Shown: positions 28,303-37,833, counted from the stretch's first letter. The stretch: 64,000 nt of DNA from Mycolicibacterium litorale (GCA_002007745.1 CP019882.1:3100001-3164000), one strand, 5' to 3'. The notes: a model not told the origin generated them from the sequence alone. Translations and numbers: made by a program.

Positions 28303-29306
28303 GAGGCGACCCGGTGCGCGGGTGCCACGGCATCACATCCCAGGAACGCCCGTGCGGCGCGATCCAGCGATTCGGCTCCGGGACCGTGCTCGGTGGCGAA
28401 CCGGGCCGGCTCGGGTTCGGCCATGTCGAAGGGATAGTCGCTGCCGCAGACGATTCTGTCCGTGCCGGCCAGCCGGCCGAGTAACGCCAGCTGATCGCTG
28501 CCGTGCGTCACGGTGTCGAAATACAGATCCCGGAACGATTCGCCTGGACGGCGTGCGGCGCGGGCACTCACATCTGCGCGCGCCGACCAGGCGTGATTCC
28601 AGCGGCCCAGCAGCCCGGGGGCACAGCCGCCACCGTGGACGAAACAGATTCGTAGGCCCGGCAGCTCGTCGACGAGCCCGCTGAGCAGCAACGCCGCCAC
28701 CGCCGTTGCGGTCTCCACCGGATTGCCGATCAGGTTTGCCAGGTAGTAGTTCGACCACTCCGGCCGACCCAGCTGCATGGGGTGCACCAGAACCGCCAGA
28801 TTCAACCGTGCCACCTCGGCCAGGACATGACGAAGCGGGTCACTGTCCAGGGATCCAGCGCCCACCACGGGCGGAATGGCGACACCGGCAACCCCCTCGA
28901 CGGCGGCCATGGACTCGAGTTGGCGCGTCACCTGCGCGGCATCGCCGAGCGTCACCATGCCCAGTCCGACCAACCGCCCGCCGCTGCGACCGACGACGTC
29001 AGCGAGTGCGGCGTTGAAGGCGTCGGCGTAACCGACCGCGCCCGCCGTGGCGCCGAGCGGGAAGGCGAACGGCGGCGCCGACAACACCCGCACGCCGACG
29101 CCCACCCGGTCCATGTCGGCCAGCGCCGCATCCGCATCGCTCATCGCGTCGGTCGCGATGGACAGCGGCAGGTCACCGAGATGGAGTTGGCCGTCGCGGT
29201 CGTGCATCGGGCCGTATGGCGCCTCCGGTGGCAGGCCGAACAACTCGCGCGGCAGCCAGTGCGCGTGGACGTCGACGACACCGTCGGCCAGTGCAGAAGT
29301 GATCAC
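28299..29306 (-). CDS. Amidohydrolase-family (ACMSD-like) decarboxylase or hydrolase
   Basis: This 335-residue TIM-barrel protein belongs to the amidohydrolase_2/ACMSD superfamily. Metal ligands are visible as HAH (H14, H16) in VDVHAHWLP, a histidine in LVHPMQLG, one in FVHGGG, and the aspartate in CGSDYPFDM. Relatives decarboxylate 2-amino-3-carboxymuconate semialdehyde or hydroxybenzoates, and others hydrolyse ring-cleavage products, so a decarboxylation in ring breakdown is the best guess. GTG 29306 overlaps the cupin stop as GTGA. The exact substrate cannot be read from the sequence. Confidence 0.87.
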   Translation of the reverse strand: MITSALADGVVDVHAHWLPRELFGLPPEAPYGPMHDRDGQLHLGDLPLSIATDAMSDADAALADMDRVGVGVRVLSAPPFAFPLGATAGAVGYADAFNAALADVVGRSGGRLVGLGMVTLGDAAQVTRQLESMAAVEGVAGVAIPPVVGAGSLDSDPLRHVLAEVARLNLAVLVHPMQLGRPEWSNYYLANLIGNPVETATAVAALLLSGLVDELPGLRICFVHGGGCAPGLLGRWNHAWSARADVSARAARRPGESFRDLYFDTVTHGSDQLALLGRLAGTDRIVCGSDYPFDMAEPEPARFATEHGPGAESLDRAARAFLGCDAVAPAHRVAS

Positions 29307-29767
29307 CGGGTGCCCAACCGTTCGGTCTCCGACCGGTCCAGCGGAAGGGCGGCGTTGGCGCTGTCCAGATGTTCCACGGTGGTGAACACCAGATCATCGT
29401 CGCCGATGTTCTCGATGTCGTGCAAAAGGAACTCACCCGGGCCGAAGTGGAAGTGGCGTGTCTCACCGGCTTGGTAGGAGACTTCCCGGACCGTGCCGTC
29501 GTGGGTGTGCTGCCGGCTGCGCCCCGCGTTGACCGCGGTCCAGAAGTAGTCCAGCACATGGCGATGGGCGTGCCAGCGTTCGCCCGGTGCCAGCCGGATC
29601 TCCCAGACACGGACCCGGTGGTTCTGGCTGAGCAGCCGCGACCCGACGTTGCCGTCGTAGGCGTGGTCGTCGAATTCGACTCTCAGCCAGTCCGGCCAGC
29701 TCTCGAAATCCGTCGCGACGAGTTCGCCCGCCAGGGGCAGGTCGGCGAGAAAATTGTTGTCGGTCAT
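29303..29767 (-). CDS. Cupin-domain protein
   Basis: This is a 154-residue single-domain protein. The cupin metal motif is seen in WHAHRHVLDYFW and a second conserved beta region HFHFGPGEFLLHDIENIG. It could be a small metal-dependent isomerase or dioxygenase, or an accessory protein. It has no DNA-binding part, so it is not an obvious regulator. It starts 20 bp after the FAD monooxygenase gene, with a GAAAGGA ribosome site, and overlaps the amidohydrolase start. Confidence 0.8.
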   Translation of the reverse strand: MTDNNFLADLPLAGELVATDFESWPDWLRVEFDDHAYDGNVGSRLLSQNHRVRVWEIRLAPGERWHAHRHVLDYFWTAVNAGRSRQHTHDGTVREVSYQAGETRHFHFGPGEFLLHDIENIGDDDLVFTTVEHLDSANAALPLDRSETERLGTR

Positions 29768-29787
29768 CGGTCTTCCTTTCTCGACTG

Positions 29788-30978
29788 CTAACGTCCGGGT
29801 CCGTAGAGCCCGAAACGCAGGTCTGGATCACCCGGGATCCAGGTGTTGTGGAACTGGGAACGCTCGCCCATGTCCACGACTCGGCGCAGGAGCGAGTCGC
29901 TGAGTTGGAGTTGAGCGGGTTCCCATTTGGTCAGCGCGGAGACGATGTCGCCGCCGGCGTCATGCAGCGCCGCGGCCAGCGCCCACCCGTCGGCGGCGGC
30001 CTTGGCCGTCCCGGCGGCGGCATGCGGCCGGGAAGCACAGGCGGCATCGCCGATGAGCGCGACCCGGCCCAGCGCCATCTTCGATGACCGGACGTCGGAA
30101 AGCACCTGCAGGTAGGGCGTTTCGGTGGCCAACACCACCTCGGCCACGGCGGGGGCGAACGCGTCGGCGGCCGCTTGCCGCATCTCGCGGACGTAGCGAT
30201 CCTGGACCTGCCCGGGGTGCACCGAGACCGAGCCGTGGAACCCTCGCTTGTCGATCAGCATCTCGGTCAGGTCCGGCCCGGGTGCCACGTTGCGGTACCA
30301 GACATAGTTCATCAGTCGGTGCTCGGCACCAAGCCCGTCTTCGCCGGGGATGGGGTACATGGTGATGTGTGAATGCGGGATGACGTCGTAGGTGATGGCA
30401 TCGTCGAGCGTGTCGCGGGTCGATGGGCTCAGCGCGGAGCGCGCCACGGTGCCGCGCCATCCGATGTAACCGGCGTACGCCAGCTTCGCGTCGGGGTCGA
30501 ACCGCTCGCGGGCCGTGGAGGTGATCCCGTCGGCGAAGACGACCAGCTCAGCTGACGCGGTGGTACCACTGACGAACCGTACAGTGGCCCGGTCGGCATC
30601 CTGGCTGAATCCGCAGGCGTACTCGCCGTAGTGGTAGTGCTCGGTGCCGAAGTCGGCGAGCAACGCTCGATAGAACGTCCCCCAGGACGTGTAGGTCCAC
30701 GTCGCCTTCTCGCGGTGGGCGACACCGCCGTCGCGCTGCAGGTACTGGACGTAGGAGGTCGAGGTCTGCAGGTCGGCCAGGTTCTGATCGCTGCGTTCGG
30801 CGAACCACCGCACGGTGTCTGGTTGCAGGACGATGCCGCTCCCCCGGCCGTCCAGCGGCGTGGGTGTGCGTTCGTAGACTTCCACCCGAAACCCGATGTC
30901 GCGCAATAACAGTGCGACGGTCAGGCCGCCGATCGACCCGCCGACGACGACGGCCGATGCGCCGGTGTACGCATTCAC
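29788..30978 (-). CDS. FAD-dependent aromatic monooxygenase (2,6-dihydroxypyridine 3-monooxygenase-like)
   Basis: This 396-residue group A flavoprotein hydroxylase has the Rossmann motif VVGGSIGGLTVALLLRD at residues 10-26, a GSGIVLQPDTVRWF block, and the second FAD motif GDAACASRPHAAAGTAKAAADGWALA. That last block and VWYRNVAPG strongly resemble the dihydroxypyridine hydroxylase branch known from nicotine breakdown. The expected reaction is NAD(P)H- and O2-dependent ring hydroxylation, possibly with decarboxylation. GTG 30978 forms a GTGA overlap with the MFS stop; longer open frame to 31644 lies within the permease gene and is not coding. The substrate, likely a hydroxylated N-heterocycle or phenol, is inferred. 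Confidence 0.88.
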   Translation of the reverse strand: MNAYTGASAVVVGGSIGGLTVALLLRDIGFRVEVYERTPTPLDGRGSGIVLQPDTVRWFAERSDQNLADLQTSTSYVQYLQRDGGVAHREKATWTYTSWGTFYRALLADFGTEHYHYGEYACGFSQDADRATVRFVSGTTASAELVVFADGITSTARERFDPDAKLAYAGYIGWRGTVARSALSPSTRDTLDDAITYDVIPHSHITMYPIPGEDGLGAEHRLMNYVWYRNVAPGPDLTEMLIDKRGFHGSVSVHPGQVQDRYVREMRQAAADAFAPAVAEVVLATETPYLQVLSDVRSSKMALGRVALIGDAACASRPHAAAGTAKAAADGWALAAALHDAGGDIVSALTKWEPAQLQLSDSLLRRVVDMGERSQFHNTWIPGDPDLRFGLYGPGR

Positions 30979-32357
30979 GATTGACTCTTTTCGACGTGCT
31001 GGACAGCGGGGATGGTGACGGGGTCCGCGGGCATGGGTACCCCGCGGGTCTCGCTCGCGAAGGCCAATCCGACAACGGCGACCAGGCCCAACGCCGACAC
31101 CCAGGCGGTAGCTTGACCGAGGTTGCCGCCGAACCACGTGGTCGCGATGACACCGGCGCTCAGCGGCCCCAGTGCGGTGACGTAGCGGCCGACGCTGTTG
31201 CAGACGGCCAGCGCGGTGGCACGAACGCTGGGCGGGAAGAGTTCCGGAGCATAGATGAACGTGCCGGACAGTGCGCCGAACAGTCCGAAGCCGAGAACTG
31301 GCATGGCGTAGAGGAATTCGACGTAGTCCCGCTCGACGGGAAAGGTCCAGGCGATGCTCAGCGCCGACACCGCGAAGCTCATCAGGAACGTTGCCCGCCG
31401 GCCGATGAGATCGGCGATGAATCCCCAGGAGGCGTATCCGAGGACACCGCCGGCGTTGAACAGCATGGCGGCCATCGCGACGCGGTGATCGGCCAGCGCG
31501 GCCGGCAGGTGTGCGGCCATCGTCAGCTGCCTGATGATCTGCGGGTACCAGGTGGAGACGCTCCAGAAGGTGATCAGTGCACCGGTGGCCAGTGCGGTGC
31601 AGACCAGCATCGGCCGCCGCAGCGGCGGGCTGAACAGCCGCCACAGCACGAATCTGTCGTGTGCTGCGTTGAGGCCCTGCGCTTTCCGTTGCCGGCGCGA
31701 GTGCAGGTGGGCACTGATCTCAGGCGGCTCCGGGACGAAGCGCCGGATGAACCAGACCACGAAGGCGGGCAGACCGGCCAGCATCAGCATGGCACGCCAG
31801 CCCTGGCTGCCGAACAGGGCGTAGGCGCCGGCGGCGGCGAAGAATCCGGCCGCGTAGCCCGACATCATCACACCCCCGGCACGGGCCCGGAAGCGATTGC
31901 GCCAGGTCTCGGCGATCAGTGCCGCGCCGACCGGCGCCTCGACCCCCGAGCCCAGACCGGCGATGAAGCGCAGGATGCCCAGCTGCCACCAGTTGTCGGC
32001 GAAGGCGGCCGCCGCGCTGAACACCGCGTAGGTCAGGATCCCGGCGGACAGCACCTTGGTGCGGCCGAAATAGTCGGCCAGGATGCCGAACAGGATGCCG
32101 CCGGTCGCCCACCCGACGAGGAACAGCGCCATCGTGAGGCCGCCGTACAGTCCGATCGTGGCACGGGTGGCTTCGATTCCACTGCCCGGCAACAGCTCTG
32201 ACATGGCCGGTCCGAGCACCAGGACGTAGAGGCTGCCGGCGAAGCCGTCGAGCCCCCAGCCCAGGGTGGTGCCGGCCAGGACCAGCCATTGAGTCCGGCT
32301 GATTTCCTGTCGCCACCCGATTCGGGTCGGCGGTGGCGCGCTGGTTTCGGTCGGCAT
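30975..32357 (-). CDS. MFS permease (aromatic-acid/sugar porter type)
   Basis: This 460-residue permease has twelve predicted helices. It carries the MFS motif ADYFGRTKVL between helices 2 and 3 and its repeat ADLIGRRATF between 8 and 9; helix 1 contains the acidic GWGLDGFAG found in aromatic-acid/H+ symporters. The start chosen is ATG 32357, behind an AGAGGA ribosome site; eleven further codons upstream to 32390 are less likely. It sits between the aldehyde dehydrogenase and the FAD monooxygenase, so it probably imports the compound this operon degrades. Confidence 0.88.
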   Translation of the reverse strand: MPTETSAPPPTRIGWRQEISRTQWLVLAGTTLGWGLDGFAGSLYVLVLGPAMSELLPGSGIEATRATIGLYGGLTMALFLVGWATGGILFGILADYFGRTKVLSAGILTYAVFSAAAAFADNWWQLGILRFIAGLGSGVEAPVGAALIAETWRNRFRARAGGVMMSGYAAGFFAAAGAYALFGSQGWRAMLMLAGLPAFVVWFIRRFVPEPPEISAHLHSRRQRKAQGLNAAHDRFVLWRLFSPPLRRPMLVCTALATGALITFWSVSTWYPQIIRQLTMAAHLPAALADHRVAMAAMLFNAGGVLGYASWGFIADLIGRRATFLMSFAVSALSIAWTFPVERDYVEFLYAMPVLGFGLFGALSGTFIYAPELFPPSVRATALAVCNSVGRYVTALGPLSAGVIATTWFGGNLGQATAWVSALGLVAVVGLAFASETRGVPMPADPVTIPAVQHVEKSQS

Positions 32358-32396
32358 GGGATTCCTCTCACTGCGTTGTCGATCGGCCATGTCGGA

Positions 32397-33896
32397 TCAG
32401 TTCAGTCGGCTGGTCTGCTGGTCGCCGTACCAGTCGACCGGCTCGGCGGCGGTCCGGACGACGACGGTCTTGATCCAGGAGAAGTCGTCGAACGACTCGG
32501 TGCCGGCGTCCTTGCCCATCCCGGACTCCTTGACCCCGCCCCACGGCAGGGACGGTTCCAGCCGGTGGTGGTCGTTGACCCACACCATCCCGGCCACGAT
32601 CTGTTCGGCGACGCGGTGTGCGCGGGCGACATCGGTGGTCCACACACCGGCCCCGAGTCCGTAGCGGTTGTCGTTGGCCAGCCGCACCGCCTCGGCTTCG
32701 TCGTCGAACGGAATCACCACGGCGACGGGGCCGAAGATCTCCGTGCTGGCCACGGTCATGTCCATGGCGGCTTCGCAGAGCACCGTGGGCTCGAGGAAGA
32801 ATCCCGCCGACAGGTGAGGCTCGAGCACCGGGACACCACCGCCGGCGGCCAGCCGCGCTCCCTGCGCGAGGCCCGTTTCGATCAGCGCTCGAACCTTGTC
32901 GCGTTGGGTAGCGCTGATCAATGGGCCCATCTGGGTGGTGGGCAGCGCCGGGTCGCCCAGCCGGATGGCTCGGGCGCGGGCCGCCAACGCATCGACGAAC
33001 GCGTCGTAGATGGCGCGATGGACGAGGAATCGTGACCCTGCGACACAGGATTGGCCGGCGGCCACGAACGCCGCGAATGCGGCGCCCTCGGCGGCGACGA
33101 CGGGATCGACGTCGTCGAAGACCAGGATCGGGGTTTTGCCGCCGAGTTCGGCGGTGACTCGGGCGAACCGCGACGCCGTCGCCACCGCGGCGGCCCGGCC
33201 GGCTTCGGTGCCGCCGGTCAGCGTGATCTTGGCGATGTCGGGATGCTGGGTGAGCCGTTCGCCGGCGGTACGCCCGCCGGTGACGACGCCGAGCACACCA
33301 TCGGGAAGCCCGGCCTCGGTGAGGATTTCGGCGAGGGCCAGCGTGGTGAGCGGAGTCAGTTCCGACGGTTTCACCACGACGGTGTTGCCGTTGGCCAAGG
33401 CGGCCGACAGACTGCGGGCCAGGATGAGCATCGGATGGTTGAACGGGGTGATGATGCCGCACACGCCCAGCGGCAGACGCTGCTGGTAGGTCAGGTACGG
33501 TCCGTCACCGGGGAGCACCGCCGTGCGCTGCGTGGCCAGCAGGCCGGCGTTATAGCGGAACCATTCCGGGACACGGGACAGCTGCGCGCGGGTTTCGGTG
33601 ATCGGGCGCCCGTTGTTCTGCGCCTCCAGGGTGTACAGCCGTTCGGCGGCCGCCTCGATGGCGTCGGCCATCCGCAACAGCAGCCGTCCGCGTTCGCTGC
33701 GGGTCAGCTGGGGCCACGGACCACTCTCGAACGCTGCCCGCGCCCGTGCCACGGCCGAGTCGACGGCGGCCGCCGAGTCTTCGGCAACGGTGGCGATGAC
33801 CTCCCCGGTCGAGGGATTGACGATGTCCCGCACGGCCGAGGGGCTGTCGGCGGCTGGGGTCGGTGTACCGGTGGTGACGCGGGTGGGAGTGCTCAT
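32397..33896 (-). CDS. NAD(P)+-dependent aldehyde dehydrogenase
   Basis: This 499-residue enzyme should oxidise an aldehyde or semialdehyde to the acid. The catalytic set is complete: N153 in TPFNHP, E250 in ELGGKTP and nucleophile C284 in GQSCVAG. The start is ATG 33896; a longer frame to 33947 runs across the candidate operator and is unlikely. It is the first gene of the nine-gene catabolic operon and is divergent from the GAF/PucR regulator. It ends 39 bp before the permease. The position suggests handling of an aldehyde made by ring cleavage. Confidence 0.94.
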   Translation of the reverse strand: MSTPTRVTTGTPTPAADSPSAVRDIVNPSTGEVIATVAEDSAAAVDSAVARARAAFESGPWPQLTRSERGRLLLRMADAIEAAAERLYTLEAQNNGRPITETRAQLSRVPEWFRYNAGLLATQRTAVLPGDGPYLTYQQRLPLGVCGIITPFNHPMLILARSLSAALANGNTVVVKPSELTPLTTLALAEILTEAGLPDGVLGVVTGGRTAGERLTQHPDIAKITLTGGTEAGRAAAVATASRFARVTAELGGKTPILVFDDVDPVVAAEGAAFAAFVAAGQSCVAGSRFLVHRAIYDAFVDALAARARAIRLGDPALPTTQMGPLISATQRDKVRALIETGLAQGARLAAGGGVPVLEPHLSAGFFLEPTVLCEAAMDMTVASTEIFGPVAVVIPFDDEAEAVRLANDNRYGLGAGVWTTDVARAHRVAEQIVAGMVWVNDHHRLEPSLPWGGVKESGMGKDAGTESFDDFSWIKTVVVRTAAEPVDWYGDQQTSRLN

Positions 33897-33931
33897 GGAT
33901 ATGAGTGTCGTCACACGCGACCACCACCTCA

Positions 33932-33978
33932 ATGTCTCTGAAGACATAGTTCATTCGAAATGGTGTCTCTACGGACAT
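33932..33978. promoter_or_regulatory. Paired palindromic operator between ALDH operon and its regulator
   Basis: Two related 16-bp sites are visible: ATGTCTCTGAAGACAT at 33932-33947, a perfect inverted repeat with 6-bp arms, and GTGTCTCTACGGACAT at 33963-33978, sharing 12 of 16 bases with the same symmetry. Their centres are 31 bp apart, close to three helical turns, as expected for cooperative dimers. They fill the 80-bp gap between the divergent genes; the second overlaps ATG 33977. The neighbouring PucR-type protein is the likely binder. This is inference. Confidence 0.65.
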
Positions 33979-35796
33979 GCTCCGGCAGACTGGGGGTGTG
34001 ACCGATCACCCGCCCGCCCAACGCCCCGGGTTGGAACTGCTGACCTGGCTGGATGCGTTGCGTGTGCTGAGCACCGCCGCGACAGCGGACACCGATCTGG
34101 ACCAGGTGCTGCACCTGGTCGCCGACACCGCCAGGAAGCTGCTCGGCTTCGATTTCTGCGGCGTGCTGGTGCCCGACGACGAGTGCAAGCGGCTGCGGAT
34201 CGCGGGCTGGAGCGGTCTGTCCGACGACTACGTCCAGCGGGTCAACTCCGATCGGCCGATTCAGCTGGACAGCACCTCGCCGTCGAGCCGCGCCTTCCAC
34301 ACCGGCACCGCGGTGGCCGTCCGCGATGTGACGGCCGAACCGGGGTTCGCGATGTGGGCGGGCGTCGCCCGCGAGCAGGGCTACCGCGCGGTGATCGCGG
34401 TGCCGTTGGTGGCGCACAACGAGGTGCTCGGCACCCTGAACGGCTACTACGCGCCGATGCACACCTTCACCCAGCACGCCGTCGCGCGGATGACTCTGCT
34501 GGCCAACCACGCCGCCATCGCGCTGACCTCGTCCAGCCGGCTCGACGAACTGCGGGCCCTGAACATCTCGCTGCTCGAGCAGCGCGATGCGCTGCGGCGG
34601 TCGGAGCAGATCCACGAGCGCCTGCTCGGAGTGACCCTGCGGTCCGGCGGCCTGGACGGAATCGCGACGACGTTGCGGGAGCTGATCGGCCAGCCGGTGT
34701 TGATCGACGACGCGAGGCACGCCACCCTCGCGCTGGCCGGGGAAAGTGGGGAATTCCCCGACGCACAGTGGCGGGCCGCCAAGTCCGACGGCAGTGCGGG
34801 TTCCACGCCCGCACCCGTCGGCGACGACGCCGGGGCGGCCACATCCTGGCAGATGTTCAGCAGCGCCGTTCGACTGGGCGACGAAGTGGTGGCCCGAATC
34901 TGGTTCCCCGCCAACAACTCCCCGTCGGGGCGATCGACTCACGAGCCGTCGAACACGGCTCGCTGGTGGTCGCCCTGGAGTTGCTGCGGGCCCGTACGGC
35001 CGCAGAGGTGGAGAATCGGCTGCGCGGCGAGCTACTGGCCGACCTGCTCGCCAGCCGGGCCGCCCCGGGCGACGACCTCCTGGTGCGGGCGGGCCGCCTG
35101 GGTCATGATCTGAGCCTGCCGCATCTGGCGATGGTCGCCGGGCTGACCGGACCGGGCGGTCAGGCCGAACCACGGCTGTACGAACGGGCACTTTCGCAGG
35201 TCGCCAGGCTGGCCTCCGGCTTTCGTCCTCGCCCGCTGGCAGCCATGCATGGCGGTCACATCGTCGTCCTGTGGCCGGCGGCGGCAACGGCACAGCCGAC
35301 CGACGACCCGGTGCCTGCGATGGTGATGCGCACCCTGGAGATGTCGGTTCCCGGCACCTCGGTGACGGTGGCGGTCTCCGACCAGGTCTCGGCCATGTAC
35401 GGCGACTCGTACCGGATCGCCAAGGGGGTGCTGGAGATAGCGGTGCGGGCCGGACGCACCGGTGCCGTGCTCGCCGTCGAGGATCTCGGCATCCTCGGGC
35501 TGCTGCTTCAGATCGACGAACCGGCGAAACTGGCCGACTTCGCGCTGCGCATTCTGAAGCCGGTGGTCGACTACGACACCGACCACCGCACCGAACTCGT
35601 CGCGACGCTGCGCGCCTACCTCGCCTGCCGGCGTGATCGAGCAGCCACCGCGGCCCGGCTGGTCATCCACCCCAACACGGTTGCCCAGCGGCTGCGCCGC
35701 ATCGAGAAGCTCTGCGACCACGACCTCGACGACCCGGCCGCCGTCATGCAACTGGCCGCCGCCATGACCGTGTACGACCTAGCCGTGCTGCCGTGA
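33977..35796 (+). CDS. GAF-domain PucR/CdaR-type transcriptional regulator, frame broken once
   Basis: About 606 residues. An N-terminal GAF sensor (residues about 30-190, FDFCGVLVPDD to LLANHAAIAL) is followed by a short coiled helix, a central region, and a C-terminal PucR helix-turn-helix (TLRAYLACRRDRAATAARL, then IHPNTVAQRLRRIE). The frame breaks at the C4 run 34920-34923; adding one C joins PANNSP to GAIDSRAVEHGS and restores the whole protein. The start may be ATG 33977 or GTG 33998; the ATG lies in a candidate operator. Divergence from the catabolic operon points to a substrate-responsive activator or repressor of that operon. Its end overlaps the convergent tsnR gene by 18 bp. Confidence 0.88.
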
Positions 35797-36546
35797 ACCG
35801 GCGCGCTGGGCGCGAGCACTCTGGTACAGGCAGATCGCCGCGGCGGCAGCCACATTGAGGCTCTCCGCACCACCGGCCATCGGGATCGTCACCCGGTGAT
35901 CGGCCAGCGCCGCCAGCTCGGCGGACAGCCCGTGCGCTTCGGGGCCGAACACCCACGCGGTCGGCGAGCCCAGCATCGGATCGGCGTCGTCGAGGCTGAC
36001 CTCACCGTCCAGCGTCGTGGCAAGGACCTGCAGACCCGCGCCGCGCAGCCGCGCCAAGGCTGCATCCGAGTCCGATGCGATGACCACCGGCACCGCGAAG
36101 ATGCTGCCGGCCGAGGACCGCAGACACTTGCCGTTGTAGGGATCCACGCTGTGCCCGGCGAAGACGACCGCGGCCGCGCCCATCGCGTCGGCCAGCCGGA
36201 TCAGCGTTCCGGCGTTGCCCGGTTCGGACAGATCGACGGCCACCACCAGCAACGGCGGATCGGCCGCGAGAACCTCGTCGAGATCCACCTCCGGCAGCCG
36301 GCACACCGCGACCAGCCCAGATGGAGTCACCGTCTCCGACAACGCTTTTGCCGCTCGCTCAGTCACCTCGTGGACGGGTAATCCGGACAGCAGGCCGGCA
36401 TGCCGGTCGCGCGCCGCCTCGGTGGCGAACACCTCGATCACCAGGCCGCGCCGAGCGGCCGCCTCCACGAGATTGGGCCCCTCGGCCAGAAAGTGCCCAG
36501 CACGACGACGCCCGGTGTGGCGCTGCAGTTTTGCTGCAGCCACCAC
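35779..36546 (-). CDS. tsnR: SpoU/TrmH-family 23S rRNA methyltransferase
   Basis: This 255-residue SAM-dependent RNA methyltransferase has the trefoil-knot SPOUT fold. The three knot motifs are present: LSEPGNAGTLIRLADAMGA, WVFGPEAHGLS and IPMAGGAESLNVAAAAAICLY. An N-terminal substrate-binding domain (RRRAGHFLAEGPNLVEAA) precedes it. The gene name follows M. tuberculosis Rv1644; whether it confers thiostrepton resistance is not shown. The first usable start is GTG 36546, 29 bp after rplT; relatives begin about eight residues earlier, but there is no start codon there. It is probably read with the infC-rpmI-rplT operon. Confidence 0.92.
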   Translation of the reverse strand: MVAAAKLQRHTGRRRAGHFLAEGPNLVEAAARRGLVIEVFATEAARDRHAGLLSGLPVHEVTERAAKALSETVTPSGLVAVCRLPEVDLDEVLAADPPLLVVAVDLSEPGNAGTLIRLADAMGAAAVVFAGHSVDPYNGKCLRSSAGSIFAVPVVIASDSDAALARLRGAGLQVLATTLDGEVSLDDADPMLGSPTAWVFGPEAHGLSAELAALADHRVTIPMAGGAESLNVAAAAAICLYQSARAQRAGSRQHG

Positions 36547-36575
36547 CCGGGCGGATCGTTCAGTGAGTGCCGTTA

Positions 36576-36965
36576 TCAGGCGGCTTCACCGGAAGGAGCG
36601 TTGACATCCTCCGGCAGCGCCTTCTTGGCGATGTCGACCAACGCGGTGAACGCGGCCGGGTCGCTGACCGCGATCTCGGCCAGGTTCTTGCGGTCGACCT
36701 CGACACCGGCAGCCTTGAGGCCCTGAATCAGCCGGTTGTAGGTGATGTCGTTGGCGCGGGCCGCCGCGTTGATGCGGGAGATCCACAGCTTGCGGAACTC
36801 ACCCTTGCGGGCGCGACGGTCCCGGTAGGCGTAGGTCAACGAATGCAGCTGCTGCTCTTTGGCTTTGCGGTAGAGCCGCGAGCGCTGGCCGCGGTAGCCC
36901 TTCGACGCCTTCAGTACTGTGCGCCGCTTCTTCTGGGCATTGAGTGCGCGCTTCACGCGTGCCAT
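36576..36965 (-). CDS. rplT: 50S ribosomal protein L20
   Basis: This 129-residue basic protein binds 23S rRNA early in 50S assembly. The N-terminus [18 protein letters not shown] and the block [25 protein letters not shown] are diagnostic. It follows rpmI by 58 bp in the conserved infC-rpmI-rplT order. The C-terminal tail is slightly longer than in E. coli, as in other mycobacteria. Confidence 0.99.
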   Translation of the reverse strand: MARVKRALNAQKKRRTVLKASKGYRGQRSRLYRKAKEQQLHSLTYAYRDRRARKGEFRKLWISRINAAARANDITYNRLIQGLKAAGVEVDRKNLAEIAVSDPAAFTALVDIAKKALPEDVNAPSGEAA

Positions 36966-37023
36966 TGCGGTGTTCCTATTCTCGTTCGGTCAAAACAAAG
37001 GGGGCTACGGTGATCAGCGGCGA

Positions 37024-37218
37024 TCAGCCGTTCAGCATCGCGTTGACACGCTTGGTGTCGTTGGCCGACACGACGGTGCGGCCGTCCAGGCGGCGGGTGC
37101 GCTTGGACGCCTTGTGCTCGAGCAGGTGGCGACGATTCGCCTTCTGCCGCACGATCTTGCCGGTGCCGGTCTTGCGGAAGCGCTTGCTGGCTCCGCTGTG
37201 GGTCTTGGCCTTGGGCAT
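37024..37218 (-). CDS. rpmI: 50S ribosomal protein L35
   Basis: This 64-residue basic protein of the large subunit has the classic N-terminus [20 protein letters not shown]. It lies 12 bp after infC, with an AGAGGA ribosome site, and precedes rplT in the usual operon. Confidence 0.99.
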   Translation of the reverse strand: MPKAKTHSGASKRFRKTGTGKIVRQKANRRHLLEHKASKRTRRLDGRTVVSANDTKRVNAMLNG

Positions 37219-37230
37219 TGGTCCTCTGTT

Positions 37231-37833
37231 CTAGGTGGTCTCAGGGTTGTCGGTGGGCTGTGCCTCGGCCGGGCGCCCGGCGGGGGCGTCGGCGTCGTGC
37301 GCCGCCTTGGCGCGAGTCTTCGCGCCGCGGTGCGGTGCCAGCACCATCGTCATATTGCGGCCGTCCTGCTTGGCGGACGTTTCGACGAAGCCGTAATCGG
37401 CGACGTCGGCGCCCAACCGCTGCAGCAACCGGTACCCGAGTTCGGGCCGGGACTGCTCGCGACCGCGGAACATGATCGTGACCTTGACCTTCGACCCGGC
37501 CTCCAGGAAGCGGATCACGTGACCCTTCTTCGTCTGGTAGTCGTGGTCGTCGATCTTGGGCCGCAGCTTCTGTTCCTTGACGACGGTCTGCTGCTGGTTC
37601 TTGCGAGACTCGCGCTCCTTGAGAGCCGTCTCGTACTTGTACTTCCCGTAGTCCATGATCTTGCAGACCGGTGGTCTGGCATTCGGGGCTACTTCGACAA
37701 GATCGAGATCGGCATCCGCGGCGACGCGGAGGGCGTCTTCGATGCGCACGATGCCTACCTGCTCCCCACCCGGTCCGATCAGGCGGACTTCAGGTACGCG
37801 GATGCGCTCGTTGACGCGGGTCTCAGTGCTGAT
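37231..37833 (-). CDS. infC: Translation initiation factor IF-3, ATC start codon
   Basis: IF3 discriminates start codons and keeps subunits apart. The full 200-residue protein begins at ATC 37833 ([20 protein letters not shown]), eight bases downstream of a strong AGGGAGG ribosome site. Starting at the first GTG (37749) would delete the first 28 conserved residues. The N-terminal domain, linker ([11 protein letters not shown]) and C-terminal rRNA-binding domain ([12 protein letters not shown]) are complete. The non-standard start is the known autoregulatory device of infC: IF3 itself rejects AUC/AUU starts, so excess IF3 reduces its own synthesis. A variable Ala/Pro-rich tail follows. Confidence 0.97.
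   Translation of the reverse strand: MSTETRVNERIRVPEVRLIGPGGEQVGIVRIEDALRVAADADLDLVEVAPNARPPVCKIMDYGKYKYETALKERESRKNQQQTVVKEQKLRPKIDDHDYQTKKGHVIRFLEAGSKVKVTIMFRGREQSRPELGYRLLQRLGADVADYGFVETSAKQDGRNMTMVLAPHRGAKTRAKAAHDADAPAGRPAEAQPTDNPETT

Noticed and set aside
33598..33976. 5' extension of the PucR frame upstream of 33977
   Set aside because: It is antisense to the aldehyde dehydrogenase gene and belongs to the wrong side of the frame break.
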